Assembly (NCBI RefSeq): GCF_030323145.1
Contig: NZ_CP100470.1
Location: forward strand, 4,195,001-4,259,000
Direction of reading: 5' to 3'
DNA length: 64,000 nucleotides
From: Mesorhizobium sp. C432A
GTDB taxonomy: Bacteria; Pseudomonadota; Alphaproteobacteria; Rhizobiales; Rhizobiaceae
In this document: positions 27,500-35,027 of the stretch, piece by piece
Layout: every line of letters begins with the position of its first letter
Numbering within the stretch: the first letter of the stretch is position 1
Made by a program: the position numbers and the translations under genes
Notes under the pieces: generated by a model
Told to the model about the DNA's origin: nothing
The model's database searches: none
The model's input: only the letters and a program-made list of their open reading frames with translations

Positions 27500-27580
27500 A
27501 GAGTGAGAGTACGGACCGGTTTGCCGTGACGGGTTGAGGGCTGGAGGAGAGGCCTCCGGCGCCCGTCGCGGAGAACCGCG
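27500..27580 (+). ncRNA. structured leader upstream of ardC (copy A)
   Basis: From AGAGTGAGAG (27500-27509) to the ardC ATG. Outer stem GACGGG (27528-27533) pairs with CCCGTC (27562-27567). Inner stem CTGGAGG (27541-27547) pairs with CCTCCGG (27553-27559), with a 5-base loop. The outer stem ends two bases before the GGAG ribosome-binding sequence at 27570-27573. The parB leader at 29009-29090 has the same architecture with different inner-stem bases. It may regulate translation or transcription; the mechanism is inference. Confidence 0.6.
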
Positions 27581-28552
27581 ATGTCCAGACATTACGCTCG
27601 CGCCGGCGCCGACCGGACAAGCCTCTATGACGATATCACCAACAAGATCATCGCGGAGCTGGAAGCCGGCCGCTTCCCCTGGGTGCAGCCCTGGGGAACG
27701 ACGGCGGGGCAAGCGCCCCTCGCCATGCCGGCCAATGCCACGACTGGCCGCGCCTATTCCGGGATCAACGTGCTGATCCTGTGGGGTGCGGTCGTAGAGC
27801 ATGGCTTTCCGGTCCAAAGCTGGCTGACTTTCCGCCAGGCGCTATCGCTGGGCGGCAATGTCCGCAAGGGCGAACACGGGACCACCGTCGTCTATGCTGA
27901 CCGCTTCATTCCTGACGACGAGAAGCATCGCGCGCGGGAAACCGGCGAGGCAGCACAGGCCATACCGTTCCTTAAGCGCTTCACCGTGTTCAACGTCGCG
28001 CAATGCGAAAATCTGCCAGACGATCTGGCCGCGGCTCCGCCTGCACCGGAACCCGGACTGATCGAGCCTACAGTCGAGGCGCTGATCAAGGCGACAGGTA
28101 TCGATTTCCGCATCGGTGGCAGCAGTGCCTATTATGTGTCGGCGCAGGACTACGTGCGGGTGCCGCCCCCGCAGGCCTATTTCGAGACCATCGACTGGCA
28201 CCGCACCGCCCTGCACGAGCTTGGCCATGCGACCGGCCATCCCTCCCGCGTCGGCCGTGACCTCGGCGGCGCCTTCGGCACCAAGAGATATGCTTTCGAG
28301 GAACTGGTCGCAGAGATGAACGCAGCCTTCTGCTGCGCCTCGCTTGGCATCGTGCCAACCGTGCGCCACGCCGACTACCTGGCCTCCTGGCTCAAGGTCC
28401 TGCGCGAAGACAACCGCGCCATCGTGCGCGCCGCCTCCCAGGCCAGCAAGGCGGCCGACTGGCTGCTCGCCTTCCTGCCGCAACCTGACGGTGCAGCCAG
28501 GGCAGGCCCGGCCGACGTCGATGAGGCCGAGATCGAGAGGAGGGCGGCATGA
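27581..28552 (+). CDS. ArdC-family antirestriction/ssDNA-binding protein with zincin-like domain
   Basis: Protein of 323 aa. The N-terminal ArdC/DUF1738 ssDNA-binding domain (about 15-135) has YDDITNKIIAELEAGRFPWVQPW and GRAYSGINVLILW. The C-terminal metallopeptidase-like domain has HELGHATGH (His-Glu-x2-His, third His two residues on) near residues 211-219. ArdC proteins travel with plasmids and ICEs and protect incoming ssDNA or block restriction. It is preceded by a structured leader and followed by DUF2958 with a four-base overlap. Confidence 0.92.
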   Translation: MSRHYARAGADRTSLYDDITNKIIAELEAGRFPWVQPWGTTAGQAPLAMPANATTGRAYSGINVLILWGAVVEHGFPVQSWLTFRQALSLGGNVRKGEHGTTVVYADRFIPDDEKHRARETGEAAQAIPFLKRFTVFNVAQCENLPDDLAAAPPAPEPGLIEPTVEALIKATGIDFRIGGSSAYYVSAQDYVRVPPPQAYFETIDWHRTALHELGHATGHPSRVGRDLGGAFGTKRYAFEELVAEMNAAFCCASLGIVPTVRHADYLASWLKVLREDNRAIVRAASQASKAADWLLAFLPQPDGAARAGPADVDEAEIERRAA

Positions 28553-28915
28553 TCCTCCTCACCGACGAACTGCGCAAACGCCTGCTGGCCAATGGCCGCA
28601 ACGCCGATCACGTACCGGTCGTGAAGCTCTTCAATCCGCTCGACGAAGGAACCTGGCTCGCAACCGAGCTGAGTGCCGATGGTGACACCATGTTCGGTCT
28701 CGCCGGTCTCGGATATCCCGAGCAGGGCAGTTTCTCGCTCTTCGAGATGACGTCGGTCCGGCTGCCTATCCGCATGGGCATCGAGCGCGATATCCTCTTT
28801 ACCACCGACCTACCGATTTCGGTCTGGGCAGAGGCCGCCCGCCGGGCCGGAAAGCCTTCGCGACGCGGAACGCATCCTCTACCACGCCGCCCAGTCTGGC
28901 CGAGACGGCGCGTGA
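28549..28915 (+). pseudogene. DUF2958 domain protein, probable 3' frameshift
   Basis: The start overlaps the ardC stop (ATGA). Residues 1-100 (ILLTDELRKRLLANGRNADHVPVVKLFNP...LPISVWAEAARRAG) follow DUF2958 proteins, which accompany ArdC and ParB on rhizobial plasmids and ICEs. After about 28850 the frame becomes Arg/Pro-rich and continues to 29160, overlapping parB. The +1 frame instead gives SLRDAERILYHAAQSGRDGA and a stop at 28913-28915, which looks coding. I infer a single-base indel near 28850. The main domain is probably intact, so the protein may still function. Confidence 0.55.
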
Positions 28916-29008
28916 GATCTCAGCTTGAAATCCCCAATGCCGCAGGTGCGCAAAGTCGTGTCTGCGGCCCTGTCGCCCTCCGGATTTTCGGTGTGCGGCG
29001 CAGTCCTC

Positions 29009-29090
29009 AGAGTGAGAGGGCTGCGCCCGTTTCTTTTGACGGGTTTGGAGGTCGAGAGAGTCTCGGCCGCCCGTCGCGGAGACAGTCCAC
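29009..29090 (+). ncRNA. structured leader upstream of parB (copy B)
   Basis: From AGAGTGAGAG (29009-29018) to the parB ATG. Outer stem GACGGG (29038-29043) pairs with CCCGTC (29070-29075). Inner stem GTCGAGA (29051-29057) pairs with TCTCGGC (29061-29067), with a 3-base loop. The 7-base spacer between the 5' arms and the CG between the 3' arms match the ardC leader. GGAG at 29078-29081 follows directly. Confidence 0.6.
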
Positions 29091-29459
29091 ATGGCTACGC
29101 CCAAGCAGAAGATCACCCTCAACGCTTCACGTGACATCCCCTTCAACAAGCTGGTGCTGAGCCAGGCCAATGTCCGGCGCATCAAGCGCGGGGAAACGAT
29201 AGAGGACCTCGCCGCCTCGATCGCACGACGCGGCCTCTTGCAGAGTCTCAACGTCCGGCCAGTGCTGGATGGCGAGGGCAATGAGACCGGCATGTTTGAG
29301 GTGCCGGCTGGTGGGCGCCGCTATCGCGCGCTGGAACTGCTGGTCATGCAGAAGCGCATGATCAAGACCGAGCCAGTTCCCTGCGTCGTCAGCGACGCCC
29401 ACAGCGCGGTCCCGATCGAGGAGGATTCGCTGGCCGAGAATTTTCAGCGCGAAGATTAG
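29091..29459 (+). pseudogene. ParB-like nuclease domain protein, truncated
   Basis: Only 122 codons. The N-terminal ParB domain is present (DIPFNKLVLSQANVRRIKRGETIEDLAASIARRGLLQSLNVRPV and VPAGGRRYRALELL), ending at the first part of the ENxQR motif (LAENFQRED). Rhizobial plasmid/ICE ParB proteins of this type are several hundred residues longer. The frame stops exactly where an unrelated permease gene on the other strand also ends abruptly. This marks a deletion or recombination junction. It has the shared leader upstream. It is unlikely to be functional in segregation. Confidence 0.8.
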
Positions 29460-29743
29460 AAAGGATCCCGCAGGATAACCCAGAAGATGCTGGCTCGCAC
29501 CGCCTCGATCTGAGCGAGGCCGTAGTAGAGCAGGAAGAGCTGAACGAGCATCGGCGTCCCGCGGATCACATAGGTGTATGCGAGCACCGAGAGCGAGAAG
29601 CCGGGGCGTCCAAACGCGCGGATGAAGGCCAGCGGGACCGACAGAAGAAACCCGGCCGTCAGCGACAAGACCGTCAGGGCCAATGTGAGACCAACGCCCG
29701 AAGGCAGGACAACCATTGCGTCGAACATCAAGCCGAGGTTCAT
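29456..29743 (-). pseudogene. amino-acid ABC permease (HisM type), 3'-truncated
   Basis: 95 residues beginning NLGLMFDAMVVLPSGVGLTLALTVLSLTAGFLLSVPLAF, with the VIRGTPMLVQLFLLYYGL motif typical of polar amino-acid permeases. It ends at VILRDPF, about 125 residues short of a full permease, missing the EAA loop. The break coincides with the truncated parB end at 29459. It is 13 bases downstream of the partner permease. The product cannot form a working channel. Confidence 0.85.
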
Positions 29744-29756
29744 GTGTCGCTCCCTC

Positions 29757-30416
29757 CTACCGGCCGAGTGCCGGATAGCGCCGCTCGGCCAGCCGGATCG
29801 ACAGCAGCGTGACGGTGGTCAGCGAGAGATAGAGAGCGGAGGCCGCAAGGTAGAAGGTCAACGGAGCGCGCAAGGATCCGGCCCCCACATACGCAACGCG
29901 CATGATGTCGGTCAGGCCGACGATCGAACCCAGCGCGGTATCCTTGAACAGCGAAATCCAGAGATTGCCATAGGCAGGCAGCGCCAGCCGCAGCATCTGC
30001 GGTCCGATGACGAACATCCAGCGCTGCCAGGCATTCAGCCCAAGCGACTTTGCCGCTTCGGTTTGACCCGCTGGCACAGCCGCAATGGCGCCCCGAAACA
30101 CTTCGGTCGCATAACCGCTGAAAACGACCGAGAGCGCGATAACGCCTGCGGTGAATGCGTTCACCTCGACATACCGGCCGGCGATCTTGCTGGCGAGCGT
30201 CGTTCCGCCGAAGTAGATGAGCAGGATAATGAGAAGTTCTGGTACACCACGGACAACCGTCGTGTAGGCCGTCACGACACGGGTGAGGTGCGTTTGTGCC
30301 GTGCCCTTCGAAATAGCCAAGAACAACCCAAATGCCGTACCAAGGCAGCCGCTGACAAGGGCCAGGCTTATGGTCACGGAGAGTGCGACAGCAAACTGAT
30401 TAGTAAAACCACCCAT
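29757..30416 (-). CDS. amino-acid ABC transporter permease (HisQ type)
   Basis: Complete permease of 219 aa, with five hydrophobic helices. It has VVRGVPELLIILLIYFGG (N-terminal family motif) and the EAA loop TEAAKSLGLNAWQRWMFVIGPQMLRLALPAYGN. It would pair with the now truncated HisM-type gene downstream. No binding protein or ATPase gene is adjacent, so the operon is probably non-functional after the rearrangement. It is divergent from the LysR gene at 30690. Confidence 0.88.
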   Translation of the reverse strand: MGGFTNQFAVALSVTISLALVSGCLGTAFGLFLAISKGTAQTHLTRVVTAYTTVVRGVPELLIILLIYFGGTTLASKIAGRYVEVNAFTAGVIALSVVFSGYATEVFRGAIAAVPAGQTEAAKSLGLNAWQRWMFVIGPQMLRLALPAYGNLWISLFKDTALGSIVGLTDIMRVAYVGAGSLRAPLTFYLAASALYLSLTTVTLLSIRLAERRYPALGR

Positions 30417-30689
30417 GGGGCGCTTTCCTCGACTCGCAATTACCGCAGATTACGTCGGTCTTTCTCGCCAAAACCGAGAGGTATAACCCAAGGTTGCGAA
30501 TTGTTATATTTGTAATTTGGAGTTACTTTGAGGTATTGGCTAATTCTATCGCTCAAAATTATACACTCAATCTATAATTTTTATTATTTGATCTATAACC
30601 CACCGTTATATACTGAGGCGGTTCGTTGCTCCCGCAGGTTGGCGTTATCCGCTTCCCGGGTAGCGTTGTCGGGGAAAGGTGCGCAGGGA
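30417..30689. promoter_or_regulatory. AT-rich divergent promoter region
   Basis: Intergenic stretch between the permease and LysR genes. About 30500-30615 is strikingly AT-rich for this genome, with runs such as TTATATTTGTAATTTGG and CTATAATTTTTATTATTTG. It probably contains promoters and may reflect horizontally acquired DNA. No clear single operator was resolved. Confidence 0.4.
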
Positions 30690-31625
30690 ATGGAGCTGCT
30701 GCAAAGCGACCTCAAGCTCCGTCAGCTGAAGGTCTTCCGGGAAGTGTTGCGGGCCGGTTCGACACGGCGGGCGGCGGCTGCGCTCGGGATAAGCCAGCCG
30801 GCCGTCAGTCAACATGTGAAGCAGCTCGAGACCACGCTCGGCATCACACTCTTCAAGAGATCAGCCAACCGCATCGTTCCCTTGCAGGAAGCCTGGGAAC
30901 TCCTGCGAAACGTAGAACTTGCCCTGACGTCGCTGGATCGCCTGGAAGCGTCGATCTTCGCGATGAAGAACGAGGAAAAGCAGCGGATCGCGATTGCCGC
31001 GCCTTCTGTGTTCAGTTTCGTGACCTTGCCCAAGGTCGTGGCGATCATCCATTCAAAGACCGCTTCGAATGTCCGGTCGATTTCGGGAAGCTACGAGCAA
31101 ATCGGCGAGCACATCCTGGCAGGGCGGGCGGATCTCGGAATTTCGAGATTGCCCCTGGATCCACGTCTGTTTGAATGGGCGCCGCTCGGGTCGGCACGAA
31201 ACGTATGCATCTTTCATCCCGACCACCGCTTCTCAAAACAGACCTGTATCGAGGCTCAAGACCTGGCAGGCGAAACGATCGTCGATATCGATCCGCAGTT
31301 CGCCGCTCACCAGATGAACTTCAATGCCTTGCGCTTCGCCGGCGTTGAGCCAGACATACTGGTGGAATTCGATTGCAACGGTCACGAAGCCGGATACGTC
31401 TCGGCTGGCCTGGGCATTTCGATAACCAATGAGATCATCGCCCGTGAATACGCGGCGTTTAACCTCGAAGCAAAACCGGTGGAACCGTCCGCGCTTTATC
31501 ACTACGTTGCGATTTGGCAGAAGGGACGGACCTTTTCCAACGCATTGAATGTATCGCTTGAGGCGATCATCGCCGCGTTTTCCCAGATGCCGTCCGCTAG
31601 AGGGGGATCATCCCTTGAGGGCTGA
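30690..31625 (+). CDS. LysR-family transcriptional regulator
   Basis: Protein of about 311 aa from the ATG at 30690, which precedes the helix-turn-helix (LKLRQLKVFREVLRAGSTRRAAAALGISQPAVSQHVKQLETTLG) by the normal distance; the frame is open upstream only through the AT-rich region. The C-terminal domain is an LTTR substrate-binding fold. It is divergent from the amino-acid permease operon remnant, its likely former target. NocR/OccR-like regulators of amino-acid or opine uptake have this arrangement; the specific effector is not known. Confidence 0.88.
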   Translation: MELLQSDLKLRQLKVFREVLRAGSTRRAAAALGISQPAVSQHVKQLETTLGITLFKRSANRIVPLQEAWELLRNVELALTSLDRLEASIFAMKNEEKQRIAIAAPSVFSFVTLPKVVAIIHSKTASNVRSISGSYEQIGEHILAGRADLGISRLPLDPRLFEWAPLGSARNVCIFHPDHRFSKQTCIEAQDLAGETIVDIDPQFAAHQMNFNALRFAGVEPDILVEFDCNGHEAGYVSAGLGISITNEIIAREYAAFNLEAKPVEPSALYHYVAIWQKGRTFSNALNVSLEAIIAAFSQMPSARGGSSLEG

Positions 31626-31735
31626 TATCCTCGGCAGCCGCTGCCCTTGAACAAGAGGCAGGGGTTCTTTCTGACGGAGCAATCGGCCCGCGTCCTTGAA
31701 CAGAATCCGGGCTTTTGTGCAAAATAGCCCCGATG

Positions 31736-32209
31736 TCAGGTTGTCTTGATGCCGATCTTGCGGCGCTTGGCCGGCGCCGGCAACGTTACGGGTTCAGGCG
31801 CTACGGCCTTCCGTCCCAGGCCGATCGCCTTTGCCATCGCGGATCGCACCGCGGCATAGTTCGGCGCAACCATTGGGTAATCGGAGGGCAGGCCCCATTT
31901 CGCCCGGTACGCATCCGGCGAAAGATCGTAGTGAGTGCCAAGGTGCCGTCTGAGCGATTTGAACTTCTTGCCGTCTTCCAGGCAGATTATGAAATCGGGC
32001 GTCACCGATTTCTTGATCGGGACTGCGGGTGTAGGCTTCTCTTCCGCTTTGGGTGGGAGTGCTCCCTGCAGCTTGCTGATCGCTCCATAGGTATCGGCAA
32101 TTACCCGGGCGAGTTCTGCGACTGGAACCGGGTTGTTGCTGACATAGGCGGAAACGATGTCAGCTGTCATCTCCAGCAATTCCGCGTCGGAGTTAAGATC
32201 TTCAGGCAT
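31736..32209 (-). CDS. MucR/Ros-family transcriptional regulator
   Basis: Protein of 157 aa. The zinc-finger region ICLEDGKKFKSLRRHLGTHYDLSPDAYRAKWGLPSDYPMVAPNYA (about residues 75-120) carries the C-x(n)-H-x3-4-H arrangement of Ros/MucR. Only one early Cys is visible in the motif, as in several rhizobial MucR paralogues. MucR proteins repress exopolysaccharide, motility and symbiotic genes by binding AT-rich DNA. This copy lies in an accessory region and has a long basic C-terminal tail (KRRKIGIKTT), so it may be an element-borne paralogue. Confidence 0.9.
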   Translation of the reverse strand: MPEDLNSDAELLEMTADIVSAYVSNNPVPVAELARVIADTYGAISKLQGALPPKAEEKPTPAVPIKKSVTPDFIICLEDGKKFKSLRRHLGTHYDLSPDAYRAKWGLPSDYPMVAPNYAAVRSAMAKAIGLGRKAVAPEPVTLPAPAKRRKIGIKTT

Positions 32210-32439
32210 TTGGCCAACCCTTCATTTGCTCTTCAGTTGCCGTAGCCCCGATCTACGTCAGCAGCCTCGCTACAGCAAAGCGCACCGGGTGCACAAGACG
32301 AGAAGTTGCAAAGAGAGACGTGGCGGGGGCATGGGTCACTAAACTCTGCATGAAGCAGCTCAGTCGAGGCACCGCTCAGCAATGAAGGTGGAAGTGCAAT
32401 TGGGCGGGAGGGCGGAAGTTGGTTTTTGAGCGAGCCTTG

Positions 32440-32803
32440 TTATGCGGCCGGCTGCATGGCTGCCCTCACTAGCATGCCGAACAGATCTCGCGGCTCGTCG
32501 GGATCGGCGAGCTCCTCGTAGAGGCCGGTCGCTTGTGGCTGGCGCGCACGTATCGCAGCGCCGAAAAATCCTCGATGGCGAAGCCGACGGAATCGAACAG
32601 CGTGATCTGCTGACCTCCCGGCGGCCTTGCGCCCTGGCGTCCCGGAATTCGGTCACCGAGGGACAGTTGGAGTCCAGCTGCTGGATCTCGCACTCGATGG
32701 GTGTCTGTGGTGGGAATTCGACGAAAATGTCGGAGCCCAGCAGGATATCGCGGTGCAGTTCAGTCTGACCGAAACCTTAAGCTTCGACGTTGATCGCGCT
32801 CAT
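32440..32803 (-). pseudogene. decayed ornithine cyclodeaminase / ketimine reductase gene
   Basis: The C-terminal part of an ornithine cyclodeaminase-like protein is recognisable in pieces across frames: ELHRDILLGSDIFVEFPPQTP, then QQITLFDSVGFAIEDFSALRYV, then GLYEELADPDEPRDLFGMLVRAA ending at the TAA at 32440. At least two frame changes separate them (near 32610 and 32545). An ATG at 32803, directly after the LysR stop, starts only a 9-codon frame. The bulk of the gene, including the NAD-binding domain, is missing. It is non-functional. Confidence 0.75.
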
Positions 32804-33688
32804 CTACGCCCCGGAGGACCCCTTCAACAGCTCTTCTATAAAATCAGCCACAATTGTCGAAGGCTCCCTTTGAGGCGGAAGCAACAGAAGCGTCCGAAAG
32901 TGAATTGCTGGCTCGAACGGCACGATCATCATTCCCCGTCCGAGGAAGGGGTCCGCCGTAATCGGATTGACCATGCCGCAGCCAAGACCAGCCTCGACCA
33001 TCGCCGCGATCGTCGTCGAATAAGGGGTCTCCAAGACAATTTTTGGCTTCACCCCATGCTCCGCGAAGATCGCCTCCGCCTCTCGCCTTGTCGTGTCCTC
33101 CGGCGCGAGTGCGACGAAGTTTTCATCGTGGAGGTCTCTTGGATAGATAACTGCTCTGCCCTGCAAACGGTGGCCCGGAGGCAGGGCAATGGCAACCTGA
33201 TAGCTGGCAAAGGGCCGAGCGATGACGCCCGCGAGATCGATCTCGTCCGCCGCCACACCGACGTCGAACTGGCCGGAAGCAACCAACTCCTTGACCGAGG
33301 ACGACATCCGCGCTTGGAACGTTATAGCCACCTGCGGGTGGCGCTTCTGGAACGAGCGCATGACTTTTGGCATGACGTTAGTGCTTAACGCCGACAGGCT
33401 TGCCACTCTTATTTCGCCCGACCCAAAGTCTCTTATACGCGCAGCCGCACTCTTGAGATGGATCAGGCCGGAAAACGAGGTTTCAACCTCTCGGAAGAAG
33501 AGCCGCCCTTCCGCAGTTGGGCTCATGCGCCCCTTAGCGCGATTGAACAGCGCAAAACCAACGGTGCGCTCCAGCTCCTGAACAGCCTTGCTCACGGCCG
33601 GCTGTGAGATGCGCAGGACCTCGGCCGCACGTGTCGTCGTGCCGTTTGTCATCAGGGCGTGGAAGACTTCGATCTGCCTCAGGTTCAT
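32804..33688 (-). CDS. LysR-family transcriptional regulator
   Basis: Protein of 294 aa. The HTH is LRQIEVFHALMTNGTTTRAAEVLRISQPAVSKAVQELERTVG; the effector domain follows (about 90-290, with RVASLSALSTNVMPKVMRSF and VDEIDLAGV-like sequence). It is divergent from the MetC-like gene that heads the seven-gene transport operon, with about 100 bases between, so it is the probable regulator of that operon. The decayed ornithine cyclodeaminase gene directly follows its stop. Confidence 0.9.
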   Translation of the reverse strand: MNLRQIEVFHALMTNGTTTRAAEVLRISQPAVSKAVQELERTVGFALFNRAKGRMSPTAEGRLFFREVETSFSGLIHLKSAAARIRDFGSGEIRVASLSALSTNVMPKVMRSFQKRHPQVAITFQARMSSSVKELVASGQFDVGVAADEIDLAGVIARPFASYQVAIALPPGHRLQGRAVIYPRDLHDENFVALAPEDTTRREAEAIFAEHGVKPKIVLETPYSTTIAAMVEAGLGCGMVNPITADPFLGRGMMIVPFEPAIHFRTLLLLPPQREPSTIVADFIEELLKGSSGA

Positions 33689-33791
33689 CTGACCCTATAA
33701 CCTCCGCGAATAGTAAACCGTAATCTTGATATTAGACCGCATAGTGAGGAGTGTGCTTAAACAATCGCCATGTCCAGGGGGTGGCGAGAGA

Positions 33792-35000
33792 ATGAACGAC
33801 TTTACTGAAGTGGTGCTGACCCCGAAGGTTAGGAATGAGGGCTTCGATCCGCTTGGAACTGCGGTCCACAGAGCCTCGACAATCGTGTTCGAGAATGCGG
33901 AGGCATACGCCAACCGCGCGCAGCGCGGGCCTGAAGGATATTCCTACGGCTTGTACGGCACGCCGACGACGCGCACGCTCGAACAAAAGCTTACCAAGCT
34001 CGAAGGAGGCGTCCGGACGTTCCTCGCCCCTTCTGGCCAAGCGGCCAACTCGGTAGCGATGCTTTCTTTCCTGAAGGCTGGCGACAACATCCTCGTTGTA
34101 GACACGTCCTACCCGCCCGTCAGGGACTTCGCTAACCAGGACCTGGCACGCTTCCAGATAGAGACGAGGTACTTCGATCCATCCACGATCGATGATCTCG
34201 AAAGCAAGATCGACGAGCGCACCGCGATTATCTGGTGCGAGTCTCCTGGTTCGACGAGCATGGACGTCCAGGACATACCAGCCATTGTGGCGGTGGCCCG
34301 GCGCCGCGGCATTCTCGTCGGATGCGACAACACTTGGGCGACGCCGCTGAACTTCAAGCCGATCCTGCACGGCGTCGATATCGTCACAGAGGCGTTGACC
34401 AAATACATCTCCGGGCACTCCGACATACTGATGGGATCGGTTACGATCGCCCATCCCGAACACGAGGCTGTGGTCAAGGGTTTCATGGGACGCTTTGGGA
34501 TAGGCGTCTCGCCGGACGACGCGGCCCTCGTCCTGCGCGGCATGGAGACACTCGGCATCCGGATGCAGCGCTCGTTCGAAAGCGCGCGGACCTTGGTCGA
34601 ACAGATCGAAGGGCATTCGTTGGTAGACCGCGTGCTGTGGCCGCCACTCGCCCATTCGCCTGGTCATGAGTTCTGGAAACGCGACTTCGTTGGAGCGAGC
34701 GGGGTATTCGGCGTGCTATTCAAGGACGCCTGCACCGCACATGTCTCACCGGCGCTCGACGTCTTGACGACATTCGCCATCGGCGCCTCCTGGGGAGGTA
34801 CCCGCAGTCTCGTCGCGCCGATGCCCGTCCGGCAGAACAGAACGGCGACAGAATGGCTCGCGTCCGACCTCGTGCTGCGCATCAGTGTCGGGATCGAGGC
34901 GCTTGAGGACTTGCAGGCGGACGTCGCCCGCCTGCTCGAAGACATATCTGTACGGACCGCACAAGATCGGTCCGGCACGGGAGCTCGCTCCTACGGGTAA
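33792..35000 (+). CDS. PLP-dependent C-S lyase, cystathionine beta-lyase (MetC) type
   Basis: Protein of about 402 aa from the ATG at 33792. It belongs to the Cys/Met metabolism PLP family. The lysine for PLP is in EALTKYISGHSDILMG (about residue 214), the phosphate-binding region is APSGQAANSVAML, and the Asp ring contact is in GCDNTWATP. MetC-like enzymes cleave C-S bonds of cystathionine or related thioethers. It heads an operon with an ABC importer and an amidase, pointing to uptake and degradation of a sulfur-containing or amidated amino acid. The true substrate is unknown. Confidence 0.85.
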   Translation: MNDFTEVVLTPKVRNEGFDPLGTAVHRASTIVFENAEAYANRAQRGPEGYSYGLYGTPTTRTLEQKLTKLEGGVRTFLAPSGQAANSVAMLSFLKAGDNILVVDTSYPPVRDFANQDLARFQIETRYFDPSTIDDLESKIDERTAIIWCESPGSTSMDVQDIPAIVAVARRRGILVGCDNTWATPLNFKPILHGVDIVTEALTKYISGHSDILMGSVTIAHPEHEAVVKGFMGRFGIGVSPDDAALVLRGMETLGIRMQRSFESARTLVEQIEGHSLVDRVLWPPLAHSPGHEFWKRDFVGASGVFGVLFKDACTAHVSPALDVLTTFAIGASWGGTRSLVAPMPVRQNRTATEWLASDLVLRISVGIEALEDLQADVARLLEDISVRTAQDRSGTGARSYG

Positions 35001-35027
35001 TCAAATCAAAAACAAGGGGAATGGAAC

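Noticed and set aside
28916..29160. Continuation of the DUF2958 reading frame to 29160
   Set aside because: It is Arg/Pro/Ser-rich, runs through the structured parB leader and overlaps parB; more likely a result of a frame change.
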